A stretch of 64,000 nt of DNA, from positions 4,173,501-4,237,500 of the forward strand of contig LR882958.1 of the NCBI GenBank assembly GCA_904830895.1, written 5' to 3'. Shown piece after piece: positions 43,503 through 52,391 of this stretch. The notes below the pieces were generated by a model. The model was not told the origin of the DNA. It worked only from the letters and a program-made list of their open reading frames with translations, and ran no database searches. Every line of letters starts with the position of its first letter. The first letter of the stretch is position 1. Position numbers and translations under genes: made by a program. This DNA comes from Planktothrix rubescens CCAP 1459/22 (GTDB lineage: Bacteria > Cyanobacteriota > Cyanobacteriia > Cyanobacteriales > Microcoleaceae).

Positions 43503-44414
43503 TTATGGGCAATTCTTAGATGATAATACAATCGCTCCTATTCGCCATCTTATTAGTCCACATACTGTCAAGATTACTGCTTCATAATTTTCCCTCTTTA
43601 ACCGAAATCTTTCTGAAGCAACTCGATAAATTTTTATCAGTCTTATTAAATGTTCGACTACAATCCTTTGTTTGGCTTTTAACCGATTTTCTTCTCGATG
43701 TTCAAGCGATATTTCTTGATTTCTCGGTTTCTTATGTGGTGTATTAATTGCTGTTTCCCCTACATAAGCTTTATCCCCTCTGTATTTTTGATTGTTCCCC
43801 AATTCCTCGCTTCTTTCTCTCCACAATTTTAGATCGCTTGTTGCTCCGGTATAACCCACTACTACATCCACTATTTCTTTCCCATTTGGCATGACAATCA
43901 CTTGATTTTTAAACGTATGTGTTTTTTTCTTTCCTGAGTAATATTTTTTCTGCTCTTCATTGTCTGTTGGTCTTTGCATGGGCTGTTCATAGCTATCTAC
44001 TATTAACTCAAATTCCAGCAGAATTTTTTCTACCCACTCCCAATCACTCTCGTTTTTTTTTACTTGCTCAACTAAACTCGCTGGTAGTAATTCTCTGAAG
44101 ATTTTTATCCAGTTATGGAAAATATCATTCGCTGTTGATTCACTCACTTCAAACTGTAACCCTAACATTTGAAATGTGGGCATCTGATGCAGATAAATTA
44201 GAGTTAGTAATATTTGTTCATCCACAGATAATTTCTGGCGACGACCCCCACCTGCTTTAATCAACCTGATTTTAGTTTTTTCTTGTTCCTGTCGTTTTTC
44301 TTGTTCTAATAACTCCGCAGCTTGAATGAGTTCTATCAACTGTTCATATTCCATCCCTAATAGCCTTTTTGCTTGCTGGGGATTCTTGTCCAGATACTCT
44401 CTTAAGTTACTCAT
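43503..44414 (-). mobile_element. IS5-type transposase (HTH_Tnp_4/DDE_Tnp_4)
   Basis: A 303-residue DDE transposase. The N-terminus carries a helix-turn-helix (GGGRRQKLSVDEQILLTLIY, FEVSESTANDIFHNWI). The catalytic part shows Asp in ELIVDSYEQPMQRP, Asp in RGDKAYVGE and Glu in RIVVEHLIRLIK, with KNQVIVMPNGKEIVDV between. The frame is intact, so it may be active. I could not define clear terminal inverted repeats on either side. A 61-bp repeat shared with 35463 lies 68 bases beyond its right end. Confidence 0.85.
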
Positions 44415-44854
44415 CTCTTATTGGGGTAAAATCCAATTTTACCATCTTGCTATCCTTCCCAATTTATATTTTGGAGATGTCTATTGGGTGGGAGGTTTTA
44501 TCAAGACATTTTCCACCCACCGAACAATGCTCACTATTCCAGTTAGACTGTTAACTGTTGCAGATTCAGAGGAAACAGAGGAAACAAACGTACAAGCCAA
44601 AGACCAAGAAAAATAAAGGAACATAAAAGTTTGATCCCTGCACCCCTGCTCCTGCCTCCAGTTCTCCCTATTCCCCGCCTTAGATTTTCAGTAACAGAAA
44701 GCCACCCCCCAAACCCAAAAGAATCAGAGAGAAGCACAGGAACGCGGTTGAGAAAATTTCGCCAGTCATGTATTACAACTCCATTTATGATAGTTAAGGT
44801 TTATTGTATCGGATTGTTGTCCCCTGATCACGGCCTCAAAGCCTAACTAAATTT
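44415..44854. other. intergenic region between transposase and esterase
   Basis: About 440 bases containing the second copy of the 61-bp repeat and a stretch rich in CCTGC/CCCC. Short open frames on both strands have poor composition and are rejected. No other gene was recognised. Confidence 0.5.
44483..44543. repeat. 61-bp dispersed repeat, copy 2
   Basis: About 92% identical to 35463-35523, in the same orientation. Shared landmarks are GTTTTATCAAGA, CCACCCACCGA and CAATGCTCACTATTCCAGT. Confidence 0.85.
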
Positions 44855-45697
44855 ATGTCCAATTTTGCTGACCTCGGACGTTTCTTATTTGAAGGAATCG
44901 AAGTTTTCCCCAATATTCCCTATCGTCAGATTAATGATATTGTGGTATATCTGGACATCTATAAACCTCGGAACCTAAAAAGAGTAAATAAAACTTTGGT
45001 TGCGGTTCATGGAGGCGGTTGGATATCGGGAAGCAAAGAGGAAGTCCTGCCCCAACTATTCCCGTTTTTGACTCAAGGATGGTCGATTGTTAATGTTGAG
45101 TATCGTTTAGGGAATGTGGCTTTAGCTCCGGCGGCAGTTGAAGATATTAGGTATGCTTTGCGTTGGGTCTTTTCCCATGGTTCTGAATATCAATTTGATC
45201 TAAATAAAATTGTAGTTATTGGCGGTTCATCTGGGGGACATTTAGCAACTTTATGCAGTATTTTACCCAATGCGGCTGGATTTGATTTATTGACAGAAAC
45301 GGCTGATGATAAAAATCTACCTGAATTAAAAGTTGCAGCGATTATTAATCTATTTGGGATTATGGATGTTAATGATGTTTTATTTGGAGTTAACCGCCAA
45401 GATTATGCTCTAATGTGGTTTGGTCAACAACCTAATATTCAGGAATTAGCTACTAAAATTTCCCCGATTAATTATGTTCGCCCAGGGTTATCTCCAATTT
45501 TAACCATTCATGGTGATCAAGATGGGTTAGTTCCCCACCAACAAGCGGTTAAACTCCATCTAAAGCTAGATGAATTAGGTGTATCTAATCAATTATTAAC
45601 TATACCAGGGGCAGGTCATGGGGGATTTTCTCCAGAACAAGCCCATTTACTCTATCAAACCATTCAGGATTTTTTACAAACCCATAAAATTTGGTAA
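44855..45697 (+). CDS. alpha/beta hydrolase, carboxylesterase-like
   Basis: A 280-residue alpha/beta hydrolase of the BD-FAE/esterase-lipase group. The oxyanion-hole motif HGGGWISGSKEE, nucleophile elbow VVIGGSSGGHLATL (Ser), acid HGDQDGLVPHQQA (Asp) and His in GAGHGGFSPEQA complete the triad. No signal peptide is seen, so it should be cytosolic. Substrate unknown. A cupin gene follows 12 bases downstream on the same strand, so the two probably share a transcript. Confidence 0.88.
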   Translation: MSNFADLGRFLFEGIEVFPNIPYRQINDIVVYLDIYKPRNLKRVNKTLVAVHGGGWISGSKEEVLPQLFPFLTQGWSIVNVEYRLGNVALAPAAVEDIRYALRWVFSHGSEYQFDLNKIVVIGGSSGGHLATLCSILPNAAGFDLLTETADDKNLPELKVAAIINLFGIMDVNDVLFGVNRQDYALMWFGQQPNIQELATKISPINYVRPGLSPILTIHGDQDGLVPHQQAVKLHLKLDELGVSNQLLTIPGAGHGGFSPEQAHLLYQTIQDFLQTHKIW

Positions 45698-45709
45698 AAG
45701 GATTTAACA

Positions 45710-46021
45710 ATGACTCAAAATATCTTAAATTTAAAGGATAAAATTCAATATTCGGACGCTGGGATTTTCAGTTCAGTGCTTTGGAAAAATGAAATTTGCC
45801 AATATACCCTATTTTGTTTAGCAAAAGGAACAGATATTTCTGAACATACCTCTAGTCGAAATGCAACGGTTCAGGTATTAGAAGGAGCAGGAATTTTAAC
45901 CTTAAATGGGGAAGATATTAGATTAGAACCAGGAATTTTTATTGTCATGGATGCTAATGCCCCCCATGCCTTAAAAGCAGAGTCTAATTTAGCATTTTTA
46001 TTGACATTATCTACGCCATAA
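45710..46021 (+). CDS. small cupin-domain protein
   Basis: The 103-residue protein folds as a single cupin: the first motif is ISEHTSSRNATVQVLEGAGI (His present), the second LEPGIFIVMDANAPHALKAE (His present). Such small cupins bind a metal and serve as dioxygenases, isomerases or sensors; no specific reaction can be assigned. An AAAGGA lies 8-10 bases before the ATG. It is coupled to the esterase gene upstream. Confidence 0.85.
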   Translation: MTQNILNLKDKIQYSDAGIFSSVLWKNEICQYTLFCLAKGTDISEHTSSRNATVQVLEGAGILTLNGEDIRLEPGIFIVMDANAPHALKAESNLAFLLTLSTP

Positions 46022-46138
46022 TCTTAAAATTATGGTATAGCGGGAAGTAGGAAAAGAAACGTTCTGGCGGATTAATTCCAATTCGGGATTCTTAGGACTA
46101 TACTTTAAGCAAGGAATCCCTTGGAGATTGATTAACCG

Positions 46139-46930
46139 ATGTTAGAACTACACTGTCATACCACTTACTCCGATGGTCAACTGACTCCAACGGAACTGGT
46201 AAAGGTCGCCGCCGCCGCCGGAATTAAAGCATTAGCAATTACAGATCATGATACTTTATCCGGTTGGGAAGAAGCATTTCAGGCGGCGCAATTCTATGAT
46301 ATAGAAATTGTCCCAGGTGTGGAATTATCAACAGTTTATAACGAAAGATCATTACATATTTTAGGGTTTTATCCTGATAGAAATAAATTAGAAAATCCTC
46401 TTAAAGAACGTTTAAATGGACGCAAAAATAGAGCCAATGAAATCATAGCAAAACTGGCTGAACTTGGTTATCCAATTGAGTTAGAACCCATGGGGGAAGG
46501 AATGGCGGTGGCGCGTCCTCATATTGCCATGGCGATGTTAAAAGCGGGTTATGTTAAGTCTACTAAAGAAGCTTTTGATCGCTGGTTAGGAGAACATAAA
46601 CCCGCATTTGTTCAGTATGACAGATTTTCGAGTATTGATGGGATTAAATTATTAAAATCCTGTGGTGCAATTCCCGTTTGGGCTCATCCTTATTTATATC
46701 AAGGGGGAAAGATTGAAACGGTTTTTCAAGAATTATTAGAAGCTGGATTAATGGGGTTAGAAGTTTATCATCCCCATCATAGTTTATCACAAATTCAACG
46801 GTTAGAAAAACTTTGTGAAGAACATAATCTATTAAAAACGGGAGGGAGTGATTATCATGGAATCGGAGAAATAAATCAGTTTAATTTACCTCTGAGTTTA
46901 TTAGAGACCCTGAAACAATCAGTTAAGTAG
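46139..46930 (+). CDS. PHP-domain phosphoesterase (TrpH/RNase AM-like)
   Basis: A PHP metal-dependent phosphoesterase. Metal ligands are visible in [72 protein letters not shown] and GGSDYHG. Relatives hydrolyse 3',5'-nucleoside bisphosphates and trim 5' ends of RNA. Length 263 is slightly shorter than the E. coli protein. The stop codon TAG at 46928-46930 lies within the left end of the palindromic element that starts at about 46925, so the C-terminal end is set by the repeat. Confidence 0.88.
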   Translation: MLELHCHTTYSDGQLTPTELVKVAAAAGIKALAITDHDTLSGWEEAFQAAQFYDIEIVPGVELSTVYNERSLHILGFYPDRNKLENPLKERLNGRKNRANEIIAKLAELGYPIELEPMGEGMAVARPHIAMAMLKAGYVKSTKEAFDRWLGEHKPAFVQYDRFSSIDGIKLLKSCGAIPVWAHPYLYQGGKIETVFQELLEAGLMGLEVYHPHHSLSQIQRLEKLCEEHNLLKTGGSDYHGIGEINQFNLPLSLLETLKQSVK

Positions 46931-47051
46931 TTGCACAAAATAAATTACCTAGTTGAGAGAGGGAACAGCCCCCCAAACCCCCCGTGCACGGGGGGCTAGG
47001 GGGGGAGGGAACAGGGTAGAGGATGTGTAATTAATTTTGTTTAGGTACTTA
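46925..47051. repeat. ~128-bp palindromic MITE-like element, copy A
   Basis: The element has AT-rich ends forming an imperfect terminal inverted repeat (AAGTAGTTGCACAAAATAAA on the left, reverse complement of AAGTACCTAAACAAAATTAA on the right) and a core CCCCCCGTGCACGGGGGG. Copy B at 48602-48730 is nearly identical but inverted. No coding capacity. Confidence 0.9.
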
Positions 47052-47058
47052 TCAGTTT

Positions 47059-48498
47059 TTAAAGAATTGGGAGTAAAATCTCAAATTCCGTCCCCACCCC
47101 TAAATTAGAAATAAAGTTCAGTTGACCCCCATGTTTTTCGCTAATAATTTGGTAGCTAATAGCTAATCCTAATCCAGTTCCTTTTCCGGCGGGTTTAGTT
47201 GTAAAAAAAGTATCAAAAATTTGAGTTTGAATTTCTTGGGGAATGCCCATTCCATTATCCCGAATAGAAATTGATAGCCATTCTGATTCCACATCAATAT
47301 CAAAAATATCTTGCTCAACTAAAGATAAGGATTTTTGGTCACTTGGTAAACAATATAATAACCGATTTCCTTGAGAAAATTGGGCTAACTGCGCCGGATA
47401 TATTTGATCTTGAGATAGAATTTTAACCTGGGTATTAATCTCAATTTTTGGGAATTGTTGACCGTTTTCTTCCCTTTCTTCTAAGGCATCAATAGCATTA
47501 GAAATTAGGTTCATAAACACTTGACTCAGTTGCCCAGAATAACACTTGAGTAAAGGAATATCACCATAGTTTTTAACAACTTCAATTCCATGTTTTAGAC
47601 GATTTTTTAAAATTAATAATGTTCCATCCAGACAATCATGGATATTAATTTCTCGCCGTTGACTACCATCCATGTGAGAAAAACTATGCAAACTATTAAC
47701 CAGTTGACTCAGACGTTCTGAACTGACTAAAATACTTTTAACTGCTTCTCCTAAGTCTTGTTGTAAAAATTCAAAATCAATTTCAGCTTTAACATCATCA
47801 ATTGCAGGACAAGGTTTTTCGATATTTTCTTCATAGGTTTGAATCAACTTGATTAAATCTTGATAATAATTTAAGAGACAGCTAGAATTTCCTAAAATAC
47901 AACTGACAGGATTTCGGATTTCATGGGCAACTCCAGCGACCATTTTTCCTAAACTGGCTAATTTCTCAGTTTGAATTAATTGAGATTGAGTCTGTTGACG
48001 TAATAATTCAGTTGCTAATTGATGAATAGAAGATTGAGCAACTAATAACTGTTGAATATCGAGAAGTTGATGCTGGTTTTCTGTTAACTGAACGATAATT
48101 GGTTCATATAATAATTCAGGCGATCGCTTGACAACTCGATGGGCTGCTTCTACAATTAACGTATCTCCTGATAAAACCAATAATTGGCTTTGAGCAAACC
48201 TTTGTAATGAACGAATAGAACGTTGTAAAAACAATTCTCGTCCATAGGGACGACTTAAACATTCTAAAAATATTCGTCGAGAAATCATCCCACTAAACCG
48301 ACCATTTTGAGTTAGCATCACCCCAGGAATCAGGGGATTTTCTTCTAACTTTTGAGTCAGAATTATCCCAGGTTGGTTGATATCAACTTGATCATCATAC
48401 AAAGATAAATCTTTAAGGGTTGACTCTAAATTTAATTGATTAATGGATGAAAAAGGAAGCATTAAGGATGACGTTTTCATAGAGTAAGTATTGAGCAT
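47059..48498 (-). CDS. sensor histidine kinase with CBS-like N-terminal domain
   Basis: The N-terminal ~170 residues form a CBS-like sensory region ([32 protein letters not shown]). It is followed by a coiled linker and a HisKA domain with [20 protein letters not shown] (His near 195), then an HATPase domain: [23 protein letters not shown] and [16 protein letters not shown] ~50-residue insertion separates N and G boxes. No membrane segment is seen. The N-terminal domain is strongly similar to that of the GGDEF protein at 48964, showing a shared input with two outputs. The gene is flanked by inverted copies of one repeat element. No response regulator is adjacent. Confidence 0.9.
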
Positions 48499-48963
48499 AA
48501 TTATGCCAAAATAAATAGATTGTGAAGTTTAATTGACCGGATAGCTGTTAGTGCATCTAAATTACCTATTCAAAAACCGTCAAATCCTTGTAATTCATTC
48601 ATAAGTACCTAAACAAAATTAATTACACATCATCTACCCTGTTCCCTCCCCCCCTAGCCCCCCGTGCACGGGGGGTTTGGGGGGGCTGTTCCCTCTCTCA
48701 ACTAGGTAATTTATTTTGTGCAACTACTTATTAATAACTGGGGTAGTGTCTTTCAAGTGCTTAACAGCTTAAAGGATACCGTTTCACCCTGAAAAGTCTT
48801 GATTCTATTTTATTCTATAATTTATAATTTGAAGCAAAATTTTAAATTTAACCTATTATTAATCTGTTTACCTATTGTTAAACTTATTTGGGATAGATAC
48901 TCCTATCAACCAAAATAAAGGCTGAAAAAAATAGAGAATAACTTCGTGATTTTAGCTGTTTTC
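48499..48963. other. intergenic region with palindromic element
   Basis: About 465 bases between the kinase and GGDEF genes. Apart from element copy B (48602-48730), it holds AT-rich DNA without open frames or RNA genes that I can recognise. Confidence 0.55.
48602..48730. repeat. ~128-bp palindromic MITE-like element, copy B
   Basis: Inverted, nearly identical copy of 46925-47051, with core CCCCCCGTGCACGGGGGG, one end TAAGTACCTAAACAAAATTA and the other, reverse complemented, TAAGTAGTTGCACAAAATAA. Partial copies occur at 8507-8575 and 24570-24622. Confidence 0.9.
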
Positions 48964-50067
48964 CTAGGAATTTTTAAATAGAACTGGGGGATTTGTTACC
49001 CAAAGATAGGGATGTTTGAAACTCGAACAAACCACCCGATCTCGTCCTTGATTTTTTGCTTGATATAAGGCTTGATCCGCTAGAACAATTAAATCTCCGG
49101 GTGTTTTAATCGTTTTCATAGTTTCTGGATTTCCAAATTCTGCGGTAGCAATTCCTAAACTTAGGGTGATATAGGAACTGACCAAAGAACTTTTATGATC
49201 AATTTGAAGGGATTTGAGATTATCTCGAATTTTTTCAGCGATTTTAATCGCTTGTTCTTGATCAATTTTGGGTAAAATAACGACAAATTCTTCCCCACCA
49301 TATCGAGCTACTAAACCCTGTTCTGATGTCAAAGTTTGAGCGATGACTTGAGCTACTTGTTTAAGACAATCATCTCCAGCTTGATGTCCGTAGGTATCAT
49401 TATAGCCTTTGAAGTAATCGACATCAATAAAAATCAGAGACAGGGAAAATTTAGTAGATTTCAGTTCTGACCATTGTTGATCAAAATATTGGTCGAAAAA
49501 ACGACGGTTAGGGACTTTAGTTAGTCCATCTAAGCTGGCTTGGATTTGTAATTCTTCATATAATTTGTGGAGAACTTGATTCGATAATTGATGAATTTTG
49601 GACTGAGCCAGTAACAGTTGGTACATATCAATTAGTCGATAAATCTGGGGGGAAAGTTCAACCACAATAGGTTCATAAACTGAATCGGGTAAGCGCTGTA
49701 AAGCCGTTTGAGTGGCTTCTAAAATTGGTGTAAAACCTGATAGGATTAAAATGTCTTTTTTTTTCCAGCGATATAATACTTTTAAAGGACGCTTTAGAAA
49801 CAGTTCAATACTATAGGGACGGCTTAACCTTTCTAAAAATCGCTGTCGAGAAATCATCCCCAAAAAATTGTTATTTTCCGTTAAAATCACCCCGGGTAAT
49901 AAAGGGTTAGAGTTGAAAAAATTAGCCACAACTTCTCCAATTTCCGAAGTATCTACCTGACAATCATATAAACATTGATCTTGCAGGGTTGATGATAGAT
50001 TAGAATAGGAAATAGCAGTAGAACTCGGGAACAGGTTGTATAGCTCAAATCCGTTGCAACTTAGCAT
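48964..50067 (-). CDS. diguanylate cyclase with CBS-like N-terminal domain
   Basis: A 367-residue protein. The N-terminal ~165 residues match those of the histidine kinase at 47059 (STLQDQCLYDCQVDTSEIGE, PGVILTENNNFLGMISRQRF, LSRPYSIELFLKRPL). The C-terminal GGDEF domain has DGLTKVPNRRFFDQYF, IFIDVDYFKGYNDTYGHQAG and the active-site ARYGGEEFVVILP; the inhibitory RxxD site is not present. It should make cyclic-di-GMP in response to the shared N-terminal input. Cytosolic. It lies upstream of the kinase gene on the same strand, with 465 bases and a mobile-looking element between. Confidence 0.9.
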   Translation of the reverse strand: MLSCNGFELYNLFPSSTAISYSNLSSTLQDQCLYDCQVDTSEIGEVVANFFNSNPLLPGVILTENNNFLGMISRQRFLERLSRPYSIELFLKRPLKVLYRWKKKDILILSGFTPILEATQTALQRLPDSVYEPIVVELSPQIYRLIDMYQLLLAQSKIHQLSNQVLHKLYEELQIQASLDGLTKVPNRRFFDQYFDQQWSELKSTKFSLSLIFIDVDYFKGYNDTYGHQAGDDCLKQVAQVIAQTLTSEQGLVARYGGEEFVVILPKIDQEQAIKIAEKIRDNLKSLQIDHKSSLVSSYITLSLGIATAEFGNPETMKTIKTPGDLIVLADQALYQAKNQGRDRVVCSSFKHPYLWVTNPPVLFKNS

Positions 50068-50205
50068 ACAATTTTGATGATGTTTATAAAGAGATGATCC
50101 TGTAACAGATTCAGGTTTCCAGAATCTTACATCAGATCGGTTATCCTCTATAATAGCTAAGTTTTTGATTTAATATTTTACCCTGGTGGGGATAAATTAT
50201 TACAG

Positions 50206-50253
50206 AACCCGCCTCTACGGTTTCAATATTTTGCCATTCCGTAGAGGCGGGTT
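50206..50253. repeat. inverted repeat with 15-bp arms
   Basis: AACCCGCCTCTACGG (50206-50220) and its exact reverse complement (50239-50253) with an 18-base loop. A related partial copy GGAACCCACCCCTACGG follows near 50295. It may terminate the unknown gene at 50314 on the minus strand or be a mobile repeat. Confidence 0.7.
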
Positions 50254-50313
50254 TAGAAAGATTATTTGTAGATAATAAATTGTTGCAGTGTTGCGGAACC
50301 CACCCCTACGGTT

Positions 50314-51414
50314 TTAATCATTATCCGATAGAATTTGTAAGCGAATTCTGCCCTCGCTACCATCGCCTAATTGCACTTCAATAATTTGACCTGCTAACTG
50401 TTCTAAACAGCCTAAAAGCGATCGCAAATGGGGGGTACTTGCCCCCGTATCTACATATAATCTATCAGCTAAACTGCCAACTCGTTTCCAACTACTATGG
50501 AGTTTAACCATCGTTTGTTCGAGGACAGTGGCTTGTTTAACTAAATCAGAAGCCGTATTTAAACATCCCACCCGCAACGCTTCTTCTAACGCCATTTCCA
50601 TATCTACAGAAGACTGATTTAAGGCTTGAACTTGACCCGCCGCATCCAAATATTTTGATAAATTTTTCGCTTCCGATGTTAACTGTTTAATCGTATCAAC
50701 ATCAGGATTTTCGATCATTTCCCGTTTTAATTCCGTAATATGTGCTTCGGGTAATTTTTCCATTTCCCGCACTAATGGCGCTAAATAACGAGGCGGCATA
50801 GCCCCCTCCGTGGCTTTTTCCCGAATGCTATCAGGAATTAAATCGGAACTCATCGCCGTCCATTCATCATTAAGTTGTCGAACTTCACGGCGAGTAATGC
50901 GATCGCCGTTACAAGCCGCATCACTAACCATTTGTTGCACTTCTGCGGGTGCTTTTGCCGTTTCTATAAACGCCCTTTTACTAAAATTATTAATTGCATC
51001 GGGGTTAAGATGACCTTGAAGTAATAGGGCATCAGCACTATTAGCTAATTCAATTAAAGCATAGGCTTGACTTTTGCTAATTTCCCGTTCTTTTAACCAA
51101 TTTAAAAAGCCTGTACCCCGTCCTTCGCCGCCTTTTTTTTCTCGATCTCGGACAACTCTTAATATTCTGCCGCGCCAGATTTCGGTTTGCAAGTCGAAGC
51201 GATCGCAAACTTTCCAAGCGACATCAATTTGCTGTTCAAAATCCAATTCAGTAATTTCCGCTTCTGGATCAGGGAGTTCAAAATGCAGATCCTGAAATTC
51301 TGCTAAAACCTGGATCAGTTCATCGGGGATTTGGGGACTGTCGGCCATTGGACGCACGTTGGGTTGGGAGACTGCGGGATCATTATTGCACAATTCGGGA
51401 ACCTCTGGAGTCAT
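50314..51414 (-). CDS. conserved hypothetical protein, helical, function unknown
   Basis: A 366-residue mostly helical, acidic protein that I do not recognise by name. One segment, FLNWLKEREISKSQAYALIE followed by LANSADALL, reads like a helix-turn-helix of the kind found in ParB/KorB- or DUF3102-like proteins, and VRQLNDEWTAMSSDLIP follows an RRE motif. The C-terminal third has alternating helices (VDMEMALEEALRVGCLNTAS) and a final strand-rich end EVQLGDGSEGRIRLQIL. No membrane segments. The first 22 residues may be an extension: a second ATG at 51348 is possible. A DNA-binding role is only a guess. Confidence 0.65.
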   Translation of the reverse strand: MTPEVPELCNNDPAVSQPNVRPMADSPQIPDELIQVLAEFQDLHFELPDPEAEITELDFEQQIDVAWKVCDRFDLQTEIWRGRILRVVRDREKKGGEGRGTGFLNWLKEREISKSQAYALIELANSADALLLQGHLNPDAINNFSKRAFIETAKAPAEVQQMVSDAACNGDRITRREVRQLNDEWTAMSSDLIPDSIREKATEGAMPPRYLAPLVREMEKLPEAHITELKREMIENPDVDTIKQLTSEAKNLSKYLDAAGQVQALNQSSVDMEMALEEALRVGCLNTASDLVKQATVLEQTMVKLHSSWKRVGSLADRLYVDTGASTPHLRSLLGCLEQLAGQIIEVQLGDGSEGRIRLQILSDND

Positions 51415-51613
51415 TCTGCGGGTGCTGTGTCCAGTTTGGATGAGCTATCATCGTTAATGATGTACAATTGTTTAATTCTTGTTCTAGCGATTTTAGGCGA
51501 GATTAACGATAGGTACTTGCCATTTCGAGCTATTATTTTTGTTAATCTTTTTTTAGAGTTTATGCCCAGAAGTAAAAAACGTTCTTCTTCTTGGGAGTGT
51601 TCCTCATCCCAAA

Positions 51614-51628
51614 AGAAACCCGGTTTCT
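51614..51628. repeat. AGAAACCCGGTTTCT palindromic repeat (copy 1)
   Basis: A near-palindromic 15-mer found again at 52353-52367 and, as its reverse complement, at 52304-52318. It is a widespread short repeat type in filamentous cyanobacteria (from memory). Confidence 0.65.
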
Positions 51629-51652
51629 TTGGTCATCCGTAAGACTAATATT

Positions 51653-52000
51653 CTATAACCCTAAACAATAACGAATTGCTGTCTCAATTTCTACCATTTT
51701 AGTTTCAGAAATTCGTCCCGATGGAGAATCAGGAAAACGAGTTTTATCTAAAGAACGGATTTGAAAACATAAAAAAACAGTCTCTATTGGCAATCCACTT
51801 TCTGAAGAAGAAACACGCACATTAGTGGGAAAATCACGGGTGATATTTTCACCCTTTGTGCCTACAATTACAGTAATAACTAAGGGTAGTTGGTTAATAG
51901 AATCAATTGATAAAATTAACACAGGTCTTTGTCCTGCTTGTTCTCGTCCCTGAACAGGATTAAGATTAACAAAATAAATCTCGCCTCTTCGAATGGTCAT
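51653..52000 (-). CDS. MazF/PemK-family toxin
   Basis: A 115-residue endoribonuclease toxin of the MazF/PemK family, which cleaves mRNA at short sequence motifs. Seen: RRGEIYFVNLNPVQGREQAG, QRPVLILSID, the conserved Thr/Ser region VFLCFQIRSLDKTRF and the C-terminal IETAIRYCLGL. It overlaps its antitoxin gene by 4 bases. All core motifs seem intact. Confidence 0.9.
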   Translation of the reverse strand: MTIRRGEIYFVNLNPVQGREQAGQRPVLILSIDSINQLPLVITVIVGTKGENITRDFPTNVRVSSSESGLPIETVFLCFQIRSLDKTRFPDSPSGRISETKMVEIETAIRYCLGL

Positions 52001-52212
52001 AAATCACTTAAACCATCCATTTCAGTAATTTTAAATTCCTGTTCTATTTGCTGAATCTCAGCTTGAATGAATGGATCGTTTGCCATTGCTTCTAGTTGTG
52101 TTGTTAAGTTAGAAACACTGATTTCTATTTCTTGATCTCCATAAGTGGCTTTTAATCTTTCTAAAAAGCTCTGATCGAGTTCACTAGCTTTTAAACGATA
52201 GGTAGTTACCAT
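51997..52212 (-). CDS. antitoxin partner of MazF
   Basis: The 71-residue protein (MVTTYRLKASELDQSFLERL ... EQEFKITEMDGLSDL) is a typical small cyanobacterial antitoxin: a short N-terminal strand region and an acidic toxin-binding tail. Its stop overlaps the toxin start by 4 bases, the usual antitoxin-first order. The assignment rests on this context and on the tail pattern. Confidence 0.8.
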   Translation of the reverse strand: MVTTYRLKASELDQSFLERLKATYGDQEIEISVSNLTTQLEAMANDPFIQAEIQQIEQEFKITEMDGLSDL

Positions 52213-52303
52213 TTTGAGTTATTATTTTTGTTCAAGTTGATTTTTGGGCTGACTTTGGCTTCTATTATAACTTATCATCCGCAACTGAATCGCCCCAAAA
52301 GTC

Positions 52304-52367
52304 AGAAACCGGGTTTCTATCAATATCTAGTTTTCCCCAACAGTCTTTAAGCAGAAACCCGGTTTCT
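52304..52367. repeat. inverted pair of AGAAACCCGGTTTCT repeats
   Basis: AGAAACCGGGTTTCT (52304-52318) and AGAAACCCGGTTTCT (52353-52367) are reverse complements of each other. They lie between the lyase gene and the MazF antitoxin gene and could fold into a hairpin on either transcript. Confidence 0.7.
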
Positions 52368-52391
52368 TTGATAGTGACGCACCCTGGAGGT

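Noticed and set aside
44326-44846. Short open frames right of the transposase
   Set aside because: They overlap repeats or low-complexity C-rich DNA and match no family.
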